Source of the DNA: Saccharothrix obliqua
GTDB taxonomy: Bacteria > Actinomycetota > Actinomycetes > Mycobacteriales > Pseudonocardiaceae
DNA length: 64,000 bases
Assembly (NCBI RefSeq): GCF_019375475.1
Contig: NZ_JAHXGQ010000008.1
Coordinates: forward strand, 124,001-188,000
Reading direction: 5' to 3'
Below, one piece after another: positions 1 to 8,500 of the stretch. Positions within the stretch are counted from its first letter, which is position 1. Every line of letters begins with the position of its first letter. Position numbers and translations under genes: made by a program. The notes under the pieces were generated by a model. The model saw nothing but the letters and a program-made list of their open reading frames with translations. It was not told the DNA's origin and did no database searches.

Positions 1-1905
1 CGGGTCCACTCCCACAAGATCGAGCAGTTGGTGGGCCGCGGACGGTTGCAACTGTCCGACCGCGACGTGCAGGCGTGGTCGGCGGCGGTGAACACCGCGG
101 GTGCCGCCGCGGACCGGTTGTACGCCCTCCTCATCCGACGGCACGACTTGCGCCGCTGGCTGCGCGAAGGCCACTTCAGCGCGTGGCTGCTCCAGCGGAA
201 GATGGCCCTGGACCGCTACCCGACCGCACCCGAAGGAGTCGACGACCCCTTCGAGTCCCGCCGCGCCGAAGTGCTGGACGAGTTGGACCGCTTCCGCGAC
301 AACCCGTTCGGTGAGCGCCGCAACTTCCCACCCGCCGACCCCGTGCTGGTCCGGTTGACCAGTGAACTCCTGCACGCCACATCGTTGCGCCGGACGAGGT
401 TGGAGCTGCGCGAAGTGCTCGCGAGGCTGCTTGACGTCCAGGACCGCGGTACGGGTCGGGAGTGGCTGGACACGTGGAGCACGCGGTTCGAGTTCACCCT
501 CCTCCTGGCCGCGCTGGAACCGAAGCTCGCGCTGGTGACGGTCATGTGGCCGCGCGTCGAGTCGGCGTTGAGCCTGGAGGCGGCCGGGTGGTTCCGGCGG
601 CCCGAGGACTACGGGCCCGTCGTGCCGGAACCGCCGATGGGCGCCGTGATCGGCTTCCAGTTCCACACCCACGGTGTGGACAACGGTGGAGTGGTGAGTG
701 GCGACCTGCGGTTCTTCCACTGCGACGGAGTGGGGCGCGCTCTGTTCCAGGCGATGCCGGTGCTACCGGCCGTGGACGGCCGGCCAGGGCCGAACGTCGT
801 GCTCATGTCCGGTAGCAGTTGGGCGGGATCTTCGACCCGCTACCACATCGACACACCCGTGACGGCCGTGCTCGCCCCACCGCAACGAGAGACCGACCGG
901 ATCGCCGCGGAGAGCGAGTTCCGCTTCACCCCCGTCCGCGACGGCGATCGATGGCTGCGCGTCTCCGGTTCGGCGCTGGAAGACCGGGCCCGGCTGCTCG
1001 TGCGCATGGCCAACGAGCTTGCGACCGGCAGTGACGACGAGCCCAGCGCGTTCGAGGAGGAGCTGGCGGACATCGCCGACGACGACCGGAGGCACATCCT
1101 GGTGCTGGTCGGCAGCTACGAGGAGTGCGCCGTCGTCGCCGACGCGCTGCAAGCGACGAGCCGCTGGCGCGACAAGGTGTTGCGCTTGGTAGCGGACGAC
1201 GATGACGTGCCGAGCGATCTCGGGGACCACCAGGCGCGCGTCCTGCGCCGGGGCGACGTCGACACCCTGGCCGGCACCGGTGCCGAACTCCTCGTGGCGC
1301 CGCTGCTCGCGGTCGAACGCGGGCACAACATCCTCAACGACCAGCGGTACGCCGCGATCGGGTCGGTCTACTTCCTCGTGCGTCCGAACCCGCGCCCCGA
1401 TGATCTCGCCCTCGCCGTGCACGCGGTCAACGACTGGGCTTCCCGGGTCATGGCAGACGGCCGGTTCCGCACCTGGGCGACAACCGCACCCTCGCTCGAC
1501 AGCGCGGGTCGGGACTTCCGCCGTGCCGCCCGCGACGAGTGGCGTCGGGTGCTCGGTCGCAGCAACGCGTGGCAGCGGCTCGGGGTGGATCGGCGGTCCG
1601 TCACCTGGGACCTGCTGGTCGTGATCTGGCAGGTGATCGGCAGGTTGGTGCGTGGTGGTGTGCCGGCGCGGGTCAACTTCGTCGACGCGGCGTTCGCGCC
1701 CAACCTCGTGGAAGGCCGTGCCGACACCGCTGAGACCAGCCTGCTGGTCGCGATGCACGAGCTGCTCGACGAGTTCTGCTCCCCGAAACCGGGCACCGGC
1801 GCACCCGACGGGGAACGTCGCCTGGTCCGAGCGTTGTACGGCCCCCTGTGGGCCGCGCTCGCCCGGTGCCTGGCCGATGCGTCGAAGGGCACGCACACAT
1901 CATGA
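1..1905 (+). CDS. DinG-like SF2 helicase, C-terminal part (5' end outside window), pPIWI-RE associated
   Basis: The frame is open from the first base of the window, so the gene starts upstream and only about 634 C-terminal residues are seen. The visible part resembles the second half of a DinG/XPD-like superfamily 2 helicase: a segment with SGSSWAGSSTRYHID and a following PV strand, then a Rossmann-like strand (ILVLVGSYEECAVVADAL), then a motif V/VI-like region (ELLVAPLLAVERGHNI, later LVRPNPRPDD). No Walker A is visible because that half lies outside the window. Such a helicase is the standard partner of pPIWI-RE proteins (family knowledge), and the next gene fits that family. The stop overlaps the next start as ATGA, which indicates translational coupling. 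A helicase role unwinding nucleic acid for the PIWI partner is inferred. Assignment to the DinG group rests on motif shape and context. Confidence 0.7.
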   Translation, partial: RVHSHKIEQLVGRGRLQLSDRDVQAWSAAVNTAGAAADRLYALLIRRHDLRRWLREGHFSAWLLQRKMALDRYPTAPEGVDDPFESRRAEVLDELDRFRDNPFGERRNFPPADPVLVRLTSELLHATSLRRTRLELREVLARLLDVQDRGTGREWLDTWSTRFEFTLLLAALEPKLALVTVMWPRVESALSLEAAGWFRRPEDYGPVVPEPPMGAVIGFQFHTHGVDNGGVVSGDLRFFHCDGVGRALFQAMPVLPAVDGRPGPNVVLMSGSSWAGSSTRYHIDTPVTAVLAPPQRETDRIAAESEFRFTPVRDGDRWLRVSGSALEDRARLLVRMANELATGSDDEPSAFEEELADIADDDRRHILVLVGSYEECAVVADALQATSRWRDKVLRLVADDDDVPSDLGDHQARVLRRGDVDTLAGTGAELLVAPLLAVERGHNILNDQRYAAIGSVYFLVRPNPRPDDLALAVHAVNDWASRVMADGRFRTWATTAPSLDSAGRDFRRAARDEWRRVLGRSNAWQRLGVDRRSVTWDLLVVIWQVIGRLVRGGVPARVNFVDAAFAPNLVEGRADTAETSLLVAMHELLDEFCSPKPGTGAPDGERRLVRALYGPLWAALARCLADASKGTHTS

Positions 1906-4565
1906 ACCACACGATCCGACTCACCGCGTATGAACTCGACCCGACCACCCGGCCGTGGTCGCACAGCTTCAAGACCATCCGGTTCGCCCGGGATTGGCGT
2001 GCTGAGGTGGTCGAGCGTTACACCCGCTTGTTCAACCGGCCGTTCGCGGGCGCGACCGCGCCGATCCGCCAGCTGACGGCGCTGCTCCAGGCCGCGGTGC
2101 CGGACGTCATAGCCGCGCCGGGGGCGGCGACCGACGACCAGATGCCGTGGTTGTACGCCGCAGAACCCATCCCGCGCACGGCGCTCAGCCGGATGATGAA
2201 CGCCTGGGTGACCACCATGATGTCCCGTCGGGGACAGGCCGATCCGAACGACGTGGACGACCTGCTCGACGCGATCGACGACGCCATGCCGGAGTGGGTG
2301 GACACCGAGGTCGACCTCACGGCAGCGGGCGTGACCAGGGGCGGCACCGCTGATCCCGAACGACGGCTCTACACATTGGCACGCGACGTCGTGGCCGCCC
2401 GGCTGGCCGCACACACCTACGAGTACGAGGGCGCGGCGTTATCGTTCCGGATCGTCACCGACACCGACCGGACCGAACTGGTGTCGTGGCCGCCGAGACA
2501 GTACCTGCGGGGCAAGCGGATCTGGCACCACTCCCTGCTGTTGAGGGTGTCGTTGCACACGGTTCCGTTCTCCAACCGGATGCGGGTGCACATCACCTCC
2601 GGCGTTCGCCGGTGGGAGAGCGGTGATGCCATCAAGCTCGCACCGCAGCGCGGGGCGACGGTCTACCTCCAGGTGCCGCTGCCGTGGATGGTGCGGGCGA
2701 GCAGCGTGCCGCGGCTGATACCCAACGTGCTCAAGCACGACTCGCGGCTCGGCGAGCCGGCCTGGCACCGCAACAGCCTGGTGCGCCTGCTGCCGGAGTA
2801 CAGCGCCGCCTTCCCGTACCCGCGTCCGGACGAATTGCTGGACAACCCGTCCGAGTGGGGACAGGGCCGTGACGGCGTCTCGGCGTGGGTGGTGCACAGG
2901 ACGGGGTTCGACTCGCACGCCGTGGGATCGGGGTTGATGCCGGTAGAACGCCGTCACGTTGACATGTGGGTGGAACAGGCGTTGGGCGATCGTCTGACGC
3001 GTGCTGCGGACATGCGCAAGGTAGTTGCGATAGCCAAGCCGGAGCTGTCGAAGCGGCCGAGGGACGAGGAAGCGAAGGTACTGCGGGCCCGCAGCCGCCG
3101 CCGTGCGTGTGCGATGGCGCTCAGGGGCCGACCGTTGGTGGTCGACATAAGGTTCGAGAACGAACGAACCCGTGACGCACTCATAACCGCGCTACGAGAG
3201 GTGTTGGGACTTCCTCCGGACGACGGCTCGGGCACGTGGCGGACCGAAGAACTGGAGATCCGCGTCGAGTGCGCGACTTGGGAATCGGTGACCGCGGACC
3301 TCCCGGTGCCCAGGAGCCACCCGGCCGCGCGTGGACGGGCGACGTCGGACGCGATCCGGGACCGCCGTGCGTTGATCGTCGAGCACTTCGGGGCACCGAC
3401 ACCCGATGCTCCGATCCGCCTGGCGCTCGTGGAATTGCGCAACGCCGACAAGTTCGGCCCCGACCGCGATCCCAAGGAAGCCATCCGCCTCGGTTGCGCG
3501 GATGCCCGGCGGGTCAGCCAGTTCATCAACACCGAGGGGGACGCCCTGGAGGAGCGCGCGAAGGCATCGGTCCTCGACGGGCTCAGGCAACTCGGGGCGG
3601 TGACGCCACCACGTCACCGGTTGGGCTCGGCGGTGCCGCCCGACATGCAGTACGTCGGGCTCTGGATGATTCGCAAGCAGCGTCGTGCGGCGGCCCGGTC
3701 CGCTCGCCGTGCGCTGGTGGCGGTCCGGGTTCGGCCCGTCGACGGTGGCCGGCGCGTCGAGGGTTGGGATGAGCACCGGAAAACGTGGGTGGACTACCCG
3801 GAACTCCTCCTGAGCTTGACCGTGGACCACGGCACGGAAACCACCGGCGGCAAGTGGCTGTCGCAGGCCGAGCAGCGTGCCGCAACGGAGGCGCGGATCC
3901 GCGCCCTGCTGTACCAGATGCGCGGCACACCCACGTTGCTGTTCGCGCAGGCGGAGAACCTCAGGTGGGCGTGGACCTGGTTGGGCAACGGCCTGATCGT
4001 GCGGGACATGATCGGCTTCGGCACGTGGCCGGCGCAGCGGGCGGCCCTCTTCGGACCGGATCTCCGGGTGGTGCTCATCAGGGGAAGCGGCAACCGCGAC
4101 GAGGTGCCCCAGTGGTACGCCCCGCTTGAGAACGACAGGTTCGCCGGGCACGCGAGCGGGCTCTGGGTGTCGCGTGACGCCGGAGTCGACAACCGCGTGT
4201 TCGCGAGCATCACCGAGGTCCCGCCACAGGGGGCTCGCAGCAACCAGGCCGTGAAGTTCCAGGACGCGGAGGCATCGCGAAGCCCGGCCGTGTCGGCGTG
4301 GAACCCGGCTTACCACGAGCTGACGGTCGCGGTGTCGAAGATGACCAGCACCGGGGAGCCCGAGGACCCCGGGACCTGGGCGGCGCTCACGCACCAGCTC
4401 CGGCACGCCGACGACTACGTCGCCCTGGGGAAACCGCTCGCGCTCCACCTGGCAGAGCGCGCCGAGCAGTACGTCATCTCGTTCGCGGACCGCGGATCAC
4501 CGCCCGAAGAGCGGCCGGTCGACGGCGTGTCGCCGGGCGACCCGACCGACGAACCCGCCGAGTAA
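1902..4565 (+). CDS. pPIWI-RE module protein (prokaryotic PIWI/Argonaute-like)
   Basis: The protein is 887 residues from the ATG that overlaps the previous stop (ATGA); an in-frame upstream ATG at 1848 lies inside the helicase gene and was not used. N-terminal residues about 1-380 match the style of DUF3962-type pPIWI-RE N-terminal regions. The C-terminal half carries an RNase H/PIWI-like core, with strands around LALVELRNADKFG, TLLFAQAENLRWAWTWLGNG and LRVVLIRGSGNRDEVPQWY, and a last segment rich in conserved basic and acidic residues. pPIWI-RE proteins are named for a conserved Arg and Glu and are proposed to use guide nucleic acids against invaders (family knowledge). The call comes from recognition plus the helicase neighbour; I could not verify catalytic residues one by one. 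A TTA leucine codon, rare in high-GC actinomycetes, is at 2439-2441. Confidence 0.72.
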   Translation: MNHTIRLTAYELDPTTRPWSHSFKTIRFARDWRAEVVERYTRLFNRPFAGATAPIRQLTALLQAAVPDVIAAPGAATDDQMPWLYAAEPIPRTALSRMMNAWVTTMMSRRGQADPNDVDDLLDAIDDAMPEWVDTEVDLTAAGVTRGGTADPERRLYTLARDVVAARLAAHTYEYEGAALSFRIVTDTDRTELVSWPPRQYLRGKRIWHHSLLLRVSLHTVPFSNRMRVHITSGVRRWESGDAIKLAPQRGATVYLQVPLPWMVRASSVPRLIPNVLKHDSRLGEPAWHRNSLVRLLPEYSAAFPYPRPDELLDNPSEWGQGRDGVSAWVVHRTGFDSHAVGSGLMPVERRHVDMWVEQALGDRLTRAADMRKVVAIAKPELSKRPRDEEAKVLRARSRRRACAMALRGRPLVVDIRFENERTRDALITALREVLGLPPDDGSGTWRTEELEIRVECATWESVTADLPVPRSHPAARGRATSDAIRDRRALIVEHFGAPTPDAPIRLALVELRNADKFGPDRDPKEAIRLGCADARRVSQFINTEGDALEERAKASVLDGLRQLGAVTPPRHRLGSAVPPDMQYVGLWMIRKQRRAAARSARRALVAVRVRPVDGGRRVEGWDEHRKTWVDYPELLLSLTVDHGTETTGGKWLSQAEQRAATEARIRALLYQMRGTPTLLFAQAENLRWAWTWLGNGLIVRDMIGFGTWPAQRAALFGPDLRVVLIRGSGNRDEVPQWYAPLENDRFAGHASGLWVSRDAGVDNRVFASITEVPPQGARSNQAVKFQDAEASRSPAVSAWNPAYHELTVAVSKMTSTGEPEDPGTWAALTHQLRHADDYVALGKPLALHLAERAEQYVISFADRGSPPEERPVDGVSPGDPTDEPAE

Positions 4566-4599
4566 CCCGTCGACCACCGCCCGACCGGAGAGAAGACCG

Positions 4600-5274
4600 A
4601 TGGCGAACGCACCGCTGAGCATTCCGGAGAAGGCCGCTTTGCAGGCCATCCTGCTGTTGGGGGGAACGGTATCCAACATCGAGTTGAACGAGGAACTCCA
4701 GTTCACCATCGACCGACCGGTCCGGGAGAGCCTGATCGACCGGAGGTACATCACGGCCTACAAGTCGAAGGAACTGCGCGGTGCGTTCGTGCACGAGCTG
4801 ACCGAAGAAGGGTGGAAGCGCTGCCGCGAGCACTTCGCGGACGACGTGCCCACGGGCTCGCACAAGGGCTACCGGTTGATGTACCGGACGTTGCAGTGGT
4901 TTCACGCATACATGGACCGCTCGCACGTCGAGCTGGCCGATGTCGGGGAACCGGTCGACGCCGGGGTGGACGGCAACCCGTCCGGGGTGGACGGAGCGGA
5001 TGACGGTCCTCCCACCGTGGAGGACGAGATCCTGTCCGCCTACCAGAACCTCGCGTCCGAGCCGGGCGCGTGGATCGGGTTGGCCGAGCTTCGCGAGGCG
5101 TTGCCCGGCCTGCCGCGCGCGGAGGTGGACCAGGCGCTGCGGCGGATCGCCGAGCTGCCGCAGGTGTACTTCACCCCCGAGGTGAACCAGAAGACGTTGA
5201 CCGAGGCCGACCGGGAGGCAGCCGTCCACCTCGGCGGGGAGGACAAGCACCTCCTCTCGGTCGGAAGCGCCTGA
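4600..5274 (+). CDS. Small winged-helix-like protein of the defence island, function unknown
   Basis: The protein has 224 residues and an ATG start 34 bp after the pPIWI-RE stop, with a GGAGAGAAG ribosome site just upstream. The first 90 residues read as a helix-turn-helix/winged-helix domain (IPEKAALQAILLLGG, then VRESLIDRRYITAYKSKE, then HELTEEGWKRCREHF). A second similar helical unit follows an acidic linker (residues about 145-205, with AWIGLAELREALPG and VDQALRRIAELPQVYF). No catalytic motif is seen. It lies in the same direction and 8 bp before the AAA/HerA ATPase gene, so it is probably a partner or DNA-binding adaptor of that ATPase. No named family is claimed. Confidence 0.6.
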   Translation: MANAPLSIPEKAALQAILLLGGTVSNIELNEELQFTIDRPVRESLIDRRYITAYKSKELRGAFVHELTEEGWKRCREHFADDVPTGSHKGYRLMYRTLQWFHAYMDRSHVELADVGEPVDAGVDGNPSGVDGADDGPPTVEDEILSAYQNLASEPGAWIGLAELREALPGLPRAEVDQALRRIAELPQVYFTPEVNQKTLTEADREAAVHLGGEDKHLLSVGSA

Positions 5275-5282
5275 GGTCCGCC

Positions 5283-6746
5283 GTGGAAGACGTGGAGCGC
5301 CGGGCGCTGAGCAACCTCCGGTTCGACTGGGCCCCCACGCCCAGGGCGGTGTGGGAACCACCCCGTGCGCACGTAGAGGGCCTTAACGAGGACGTCCTGA
5401 AGGCCGTCATGGCCGCGTTCACGGACGCCGACCTGGATGCCACGTCCAATCCGCTCGGCGTGGTCATCACCGGTCAGCAGGGCGCGGGCAAGACGCACAT
5501 GCTCACCGCCGTCCGCGCCGAGGTGCAGCGCGTCGGTGGTTACTTCTTCCTGGTCAGCCTCCTGCACGGGCGGAACTTCTGGCAGAACATCGTGCACGCG
5601 CTGCGTGCTGGCCTGTACGAACGAGGGCCGGACGGCGCCAACCAGCTCACCACGCTGCTGCACCGCCTCGCGGACCGGTTGGTGCTACCGGACGCCGCGC
5701 GGTACGAGGTGATAGGGAAGAACCCGGTCACCAGGGAAACCCTCGACCGGCTCGTCGTGGCCCTGCGCGATGCCGACCCGGTGCACGGCTGGAAGAGCAG
5801 GCACACCGCCCGCGCCGTCGTCCTGCTCGCCGCCGAGGACCCGATGGTGCAGGAGATCGGCGAGGCGTACCTGACGTCCGGCAGCGAAGCCGTCGCGGGG
5901 GAGCGCGTCCAGTGGGGGATCAGCCCCGACTCGAAACCGCCGCACGAGATCGTGCGGGAGTTGTCCGCACTGCTCGCGATGACCGGACCGAGCCTGCTCG
6001 CGGTGGACCAGATCGACACGCTGGTCGCCCAGTCGGGTCGGTCCACCCGCACGGTGCAGGTGGACATGGGCCGCGACGAGTTGTTCGACCAGATCGGCAC
6101 CGGTCTGATGGAGGTGCGCGAGTCGGTGCTGCGCTCGCTGACCGTCGTGGCGTGCCAGTTCCCGGCCTGGGAGGCGATCCGGACCAGGGCGCACGGCGCG
6201 GCGGCCGATCGGTTCCGCCCCGAGTACCGGCTGAAGGGGGTGGCCACTCCGGAGACCGCGGAGAAACTGGTCGCGACGCGGTTCGCACCGCGTTTCGCGG
6301 ACTGCGGGTTCACCCCGCCGTACCCGACATGGCCGGTGCGGCGCGAAGCCTTCGAGGGCGCTTCCCAGTTCACGCCGCGACTTCTGTTCAAGCGGATCGA
6401 CGAGCACATCAGGTCCTGCCTGGACAACGACGTCGTGAGCGAACTGTCCGACCTCGCCGAGCAGGTGCCTACACCGAAGCCGGAAGCACCGGCGGAGCCG
6501 GCCGTCGCCGTGTCGTCCCCGTTGGACGCCCGCTTCGCCGAGTTGCTCCGCAATGTCGACCTCCGCACCGCTTTGGACAAGGACACCGAAGACACCAGAA
6601 TGACCACACTCCTCGGTGCGGCGTTGCAGGCGTACGTGTACGAGCTCGGCGAGCGCGGGCAGCACTACGTGGTTGACGCGAACTGGGGGGGAGAACCCCG
6701 CGTTGCACGCCAGGCTCCGGTGTGTGTTGGACGACGAGTCCGATGA
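5283..6746 (+). CDS. AAA ATPase half of a large AAA-HerA protein, terminated early by a +1 frameshift
   Basis: Translation starts at GTG 5283, directly after the winged-helix gene. The segment encodes a P-loop ATPase with Walker A GQQGAGKTH near residue 65 and a Walker B-like strand SLLAVDQID near residue 242. From about residue 420 it becomes an Ala/Pro-rich linker, then a new domain (RMTTLLGAALQAYVYEL). The reading frame is lost at a seven-G run (6685-6691); beyond it the frame gives only some 18 unrelated residues to a stop at 6746. Removing one G joins it smoothly to the HerA-type half that follows, giving a protein of about 1063 residues. In intact relatives I would expect one ATPase with AAA, nuclease-like linker and HerA modules (inference). 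The break could be a sequencing error, a real inactivation or a programmed shift. Confidence 0.65.
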   Translation: MEDVERRALSNLRFDWAPTPRAVWEPPRAHVEGLNEDVLKAVMAAFTDADLDATSNPLGVVITGQQGAGKTHMLTAVRAEVQRVGGYFFLVSLLHGRNFWQNIVHALRAGLYERGPDGANQLTTLLHRLADRLVLPDAARYEVIGKNPVTRETLDRLVVALRDADPVHGWKSRHTARAVVLLAAEDPMVQEIGEAYLTSGSEAVAGERVQWGISPDSKPPHEIVRELSALLAMTGPSLLAVDQIDTLVAQSGRSTRTVQVDMGRDELFDQIGTGLMEVRESVLRSLTVVACQFPAWEAIRTRAHGAAADRFRPEYRLKGVATPETAEKLVATRFAPRFADCGFTPPYPTWPVRREAFEGASQFTPRLLFKRIDEHIRSCLDNDVVSELSDLAEQVPTPKPEAPAEPAVAVSSPLDARFAELLRNVDLRTALDKDTEDTRMTTLLGAALQAYVYELGERGQHYVVDANWGGEPRVARQAPVCVGRRVR

Positions 6747-8475
6747 CCAGATCCACTGGTCGTTCCGGGGCATCGCCTCGCCCAGCCACCGGGCGGTGCA
6801 GAACCGGGTCGAGCGCGTGCGGGTGATGGCCGGCCTCGACCCCGAGGTGGACAAGCGGCGGGCCTACATCCTGCGCACCGGGAACTGGGGGATGAAGACC
6901 AAGCGGACCAAGGAACTGCTGGACGAGTTCCGGGAGTCGGGTGGTGTCCTGGTCGAGGAGGTGAACCTCGACGACCTGAAGACCTTCGCGGCGTTGGAGC
7001 GGATGTTGTCCGAGCCGGATTCGGGGCTGCACGCCTGGCTCCGCAGCCGCCGTCCGGCTAGCAACACCGCGTTGTTCCGGCTGGTGTTCGGTTCACCCGG
7101 CGAGCCCTTGGACGACACGCCGACGCCGCCGTCCCCGAAACCACAGCCGGTCGGTGCCGACGTGTGGAGCGAGCCGACGGCCGACGACTGGCCCCCGGAT
7201 GACCCGGACGCCGATCGGGTCCGTGCGACGGCCCCACCGGACTCCCTGTCCCTGGGCGACCGGTATGAGACCGGCGAGGCCCTGTACGTCTCCCTGGAAT
7301 CGCTGCGCAAGCACACAGTGATCTTCGCGGGCTCCGGGTCCGGTAAAACCGTGTTGATCCGCCGGATCATCGAAGAGTGCGCAGTGCAGGGCGTGTCCGC
7401 CATCGTGCTGGACCCCAACAACGACCTCGCCCGGCTGGGTGATGCGTGGCCCGCGCCTCCTTCCGGTTGGCGGCCGGGCGACGCGGAGAAGGCCACCGAC
7501 TACCTGGCGAACACCGACGTCGTGGTGTGGACGCCACGACGTGAATCCGGCCGGCCCATCACCTTCCAGCCGCTACCCGACCTCGCCGGGGTGGCGGGGG
7601 ACCCGGACGAGTTCGCCCTGGCACTGGACACCGCGGTGGCGGCGCTGGCACCACGTGCCCGTGCCGATGGCTCCACCGCGAGGTCCGAGCGCGCCAAGGC
7701 GGTGCTGCGGCAGGCGCTCACGTCCTTCGCCCTCGGCGGCGGTTCGGGGCTGCACCGGTTCCTCGAATACCTGACGGACCTGCCGGAGGACATCACACCG
7801 CTGGCCAACGCGGGCGCGATGGCCGCAGAGATGGCGCAGACGTTGATGGCCGCGACGATCAACGACCCGCTGTTCGGCGGCGCGGGCGTGCCGCTCGACC
7901 CCGGTGAACTGCTGACACCGGCACCGGGCAGGCGGGCTCGCGTCTCCGTCATCAGCATGATCGGTCTGCAATCCGACGACCAGCGCCAGAGCTTCGTCAA
8001 CCAGTTGCAAATGGCGTTGTTCGCGTGGATCAAGGAACACCCGGCGGGGGACCGGCCATTGGGCGGTCTGTTCGTGATGGACGAGGCTCAAACACTGGCG
8101 CCGTCGGGCGCCATGACCGCGTGCACCACCAGCACCCTCGCGCTGGCCGCACAGGCTCGCAAGTACGGGTTGGGGCTGGTGTTCGCGACCCAGGCACCCA
8201 AAGGCATCCACAACCGCATCGTGGGCAACGCGGCGACCCAATACTTCGGGTTCATCAACACACCGGTCCAGGTGGCCGCGGCGAAAGAGATGGCGTCCGC
8301 GAAGTCCAGCACCGTACCCGACATCTCCCGGTTGAAAGCGGGCGAGTTCTACGCGGTGGCCGAGGGAACGCCGTTCCAGAAGGTCAGGTCGCCGATGTGC
8401 TTGAGCCACCACCCGTCCAGTGCGCTCACCGCGGAAGAGGTGCTGACGAGGGCACGTGCGGACGGATCGAACTGA
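6691..8475 (+). CDS. HerA/FtsK-like ATPase half of the same frameshifted protein
   Basis: This is the +1 frame continuation after the G7 run; the start given is the first in-frame codon after the shift, and no convincing independent start with a ribosome site is seen. The first about 150 residues resemble a nuclease- or sensor-type domain (HWSFRGIASPSHRAVQNRVE, then AYILRTGNWGMKTKRTKELL). A HerA-type translocase core follows, with Walker A FAGSGSGKTVLIRR and the adjacent strand IVLDPNNDLARLGD. Walker B is LFVMDEAQTLAPSG, with a sensor region GLVFATQAPKGIHNRI and a final segment GEFYAVAEGTPFQKV. HerA-like hexameric translocases work with nucleases in archaeal repair and in several bacterial defence systems (family knowledge). 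Here the next gene encodes an AIPR protein 25 bp downstream. Confidence 0.65.
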   Translation, partial: ENPALHARLRCVLDDESDDQIHWSFRGIASPSHRAVQNRVERVRVMAGLDPEVDKRRAYILRTGNWGMKTKRTKELLDEFRESGGVLVEEVNLDDLKTFAALERMLSEPDSGLHAWLRSRRPASNTALFRLVFGSPGEPLDDTPTPPSPKPQPVGADVWSEPTADDWPPDDPDADRVRATAPPDSLSLGDRYETGEALYVSLESLRKHTVIFAGSGSGKTVLIRRIIEECAVQGVSAIVLDPNNDLARLGDAWPAPPSGWRPGDAEKATDYLANTDVVVWTPRRESGRPITFQPLPDLAGVAGDPDEFALALDTAVAALAPRARADGSTARSERAKAVLRQALTSFALGGGSGLHRFLEYLTDLPEDITPLANAGAMAAEMAQTLMAATINDPLFGGAGVPLDPGELLTPAPGRRARVSVISMIGLQSDDQRQSFVNQLQMALFAWIKEHPAGDRPLGGLFVMDEAQTLAPSGAMTACTTSTLALAAQARKYGLGLVFATQAPKGIHNRIVGNAATQYFGFINTPVQVAAAKEMASAKSSTVPDISRLKAGEFYAVAEGTPFQKVRSPMCLSHHPSSALTAEEVLTRARADGSN

Positions 8476-8500
8476 ACACGGCAGAGGAGAGCAGACCACC

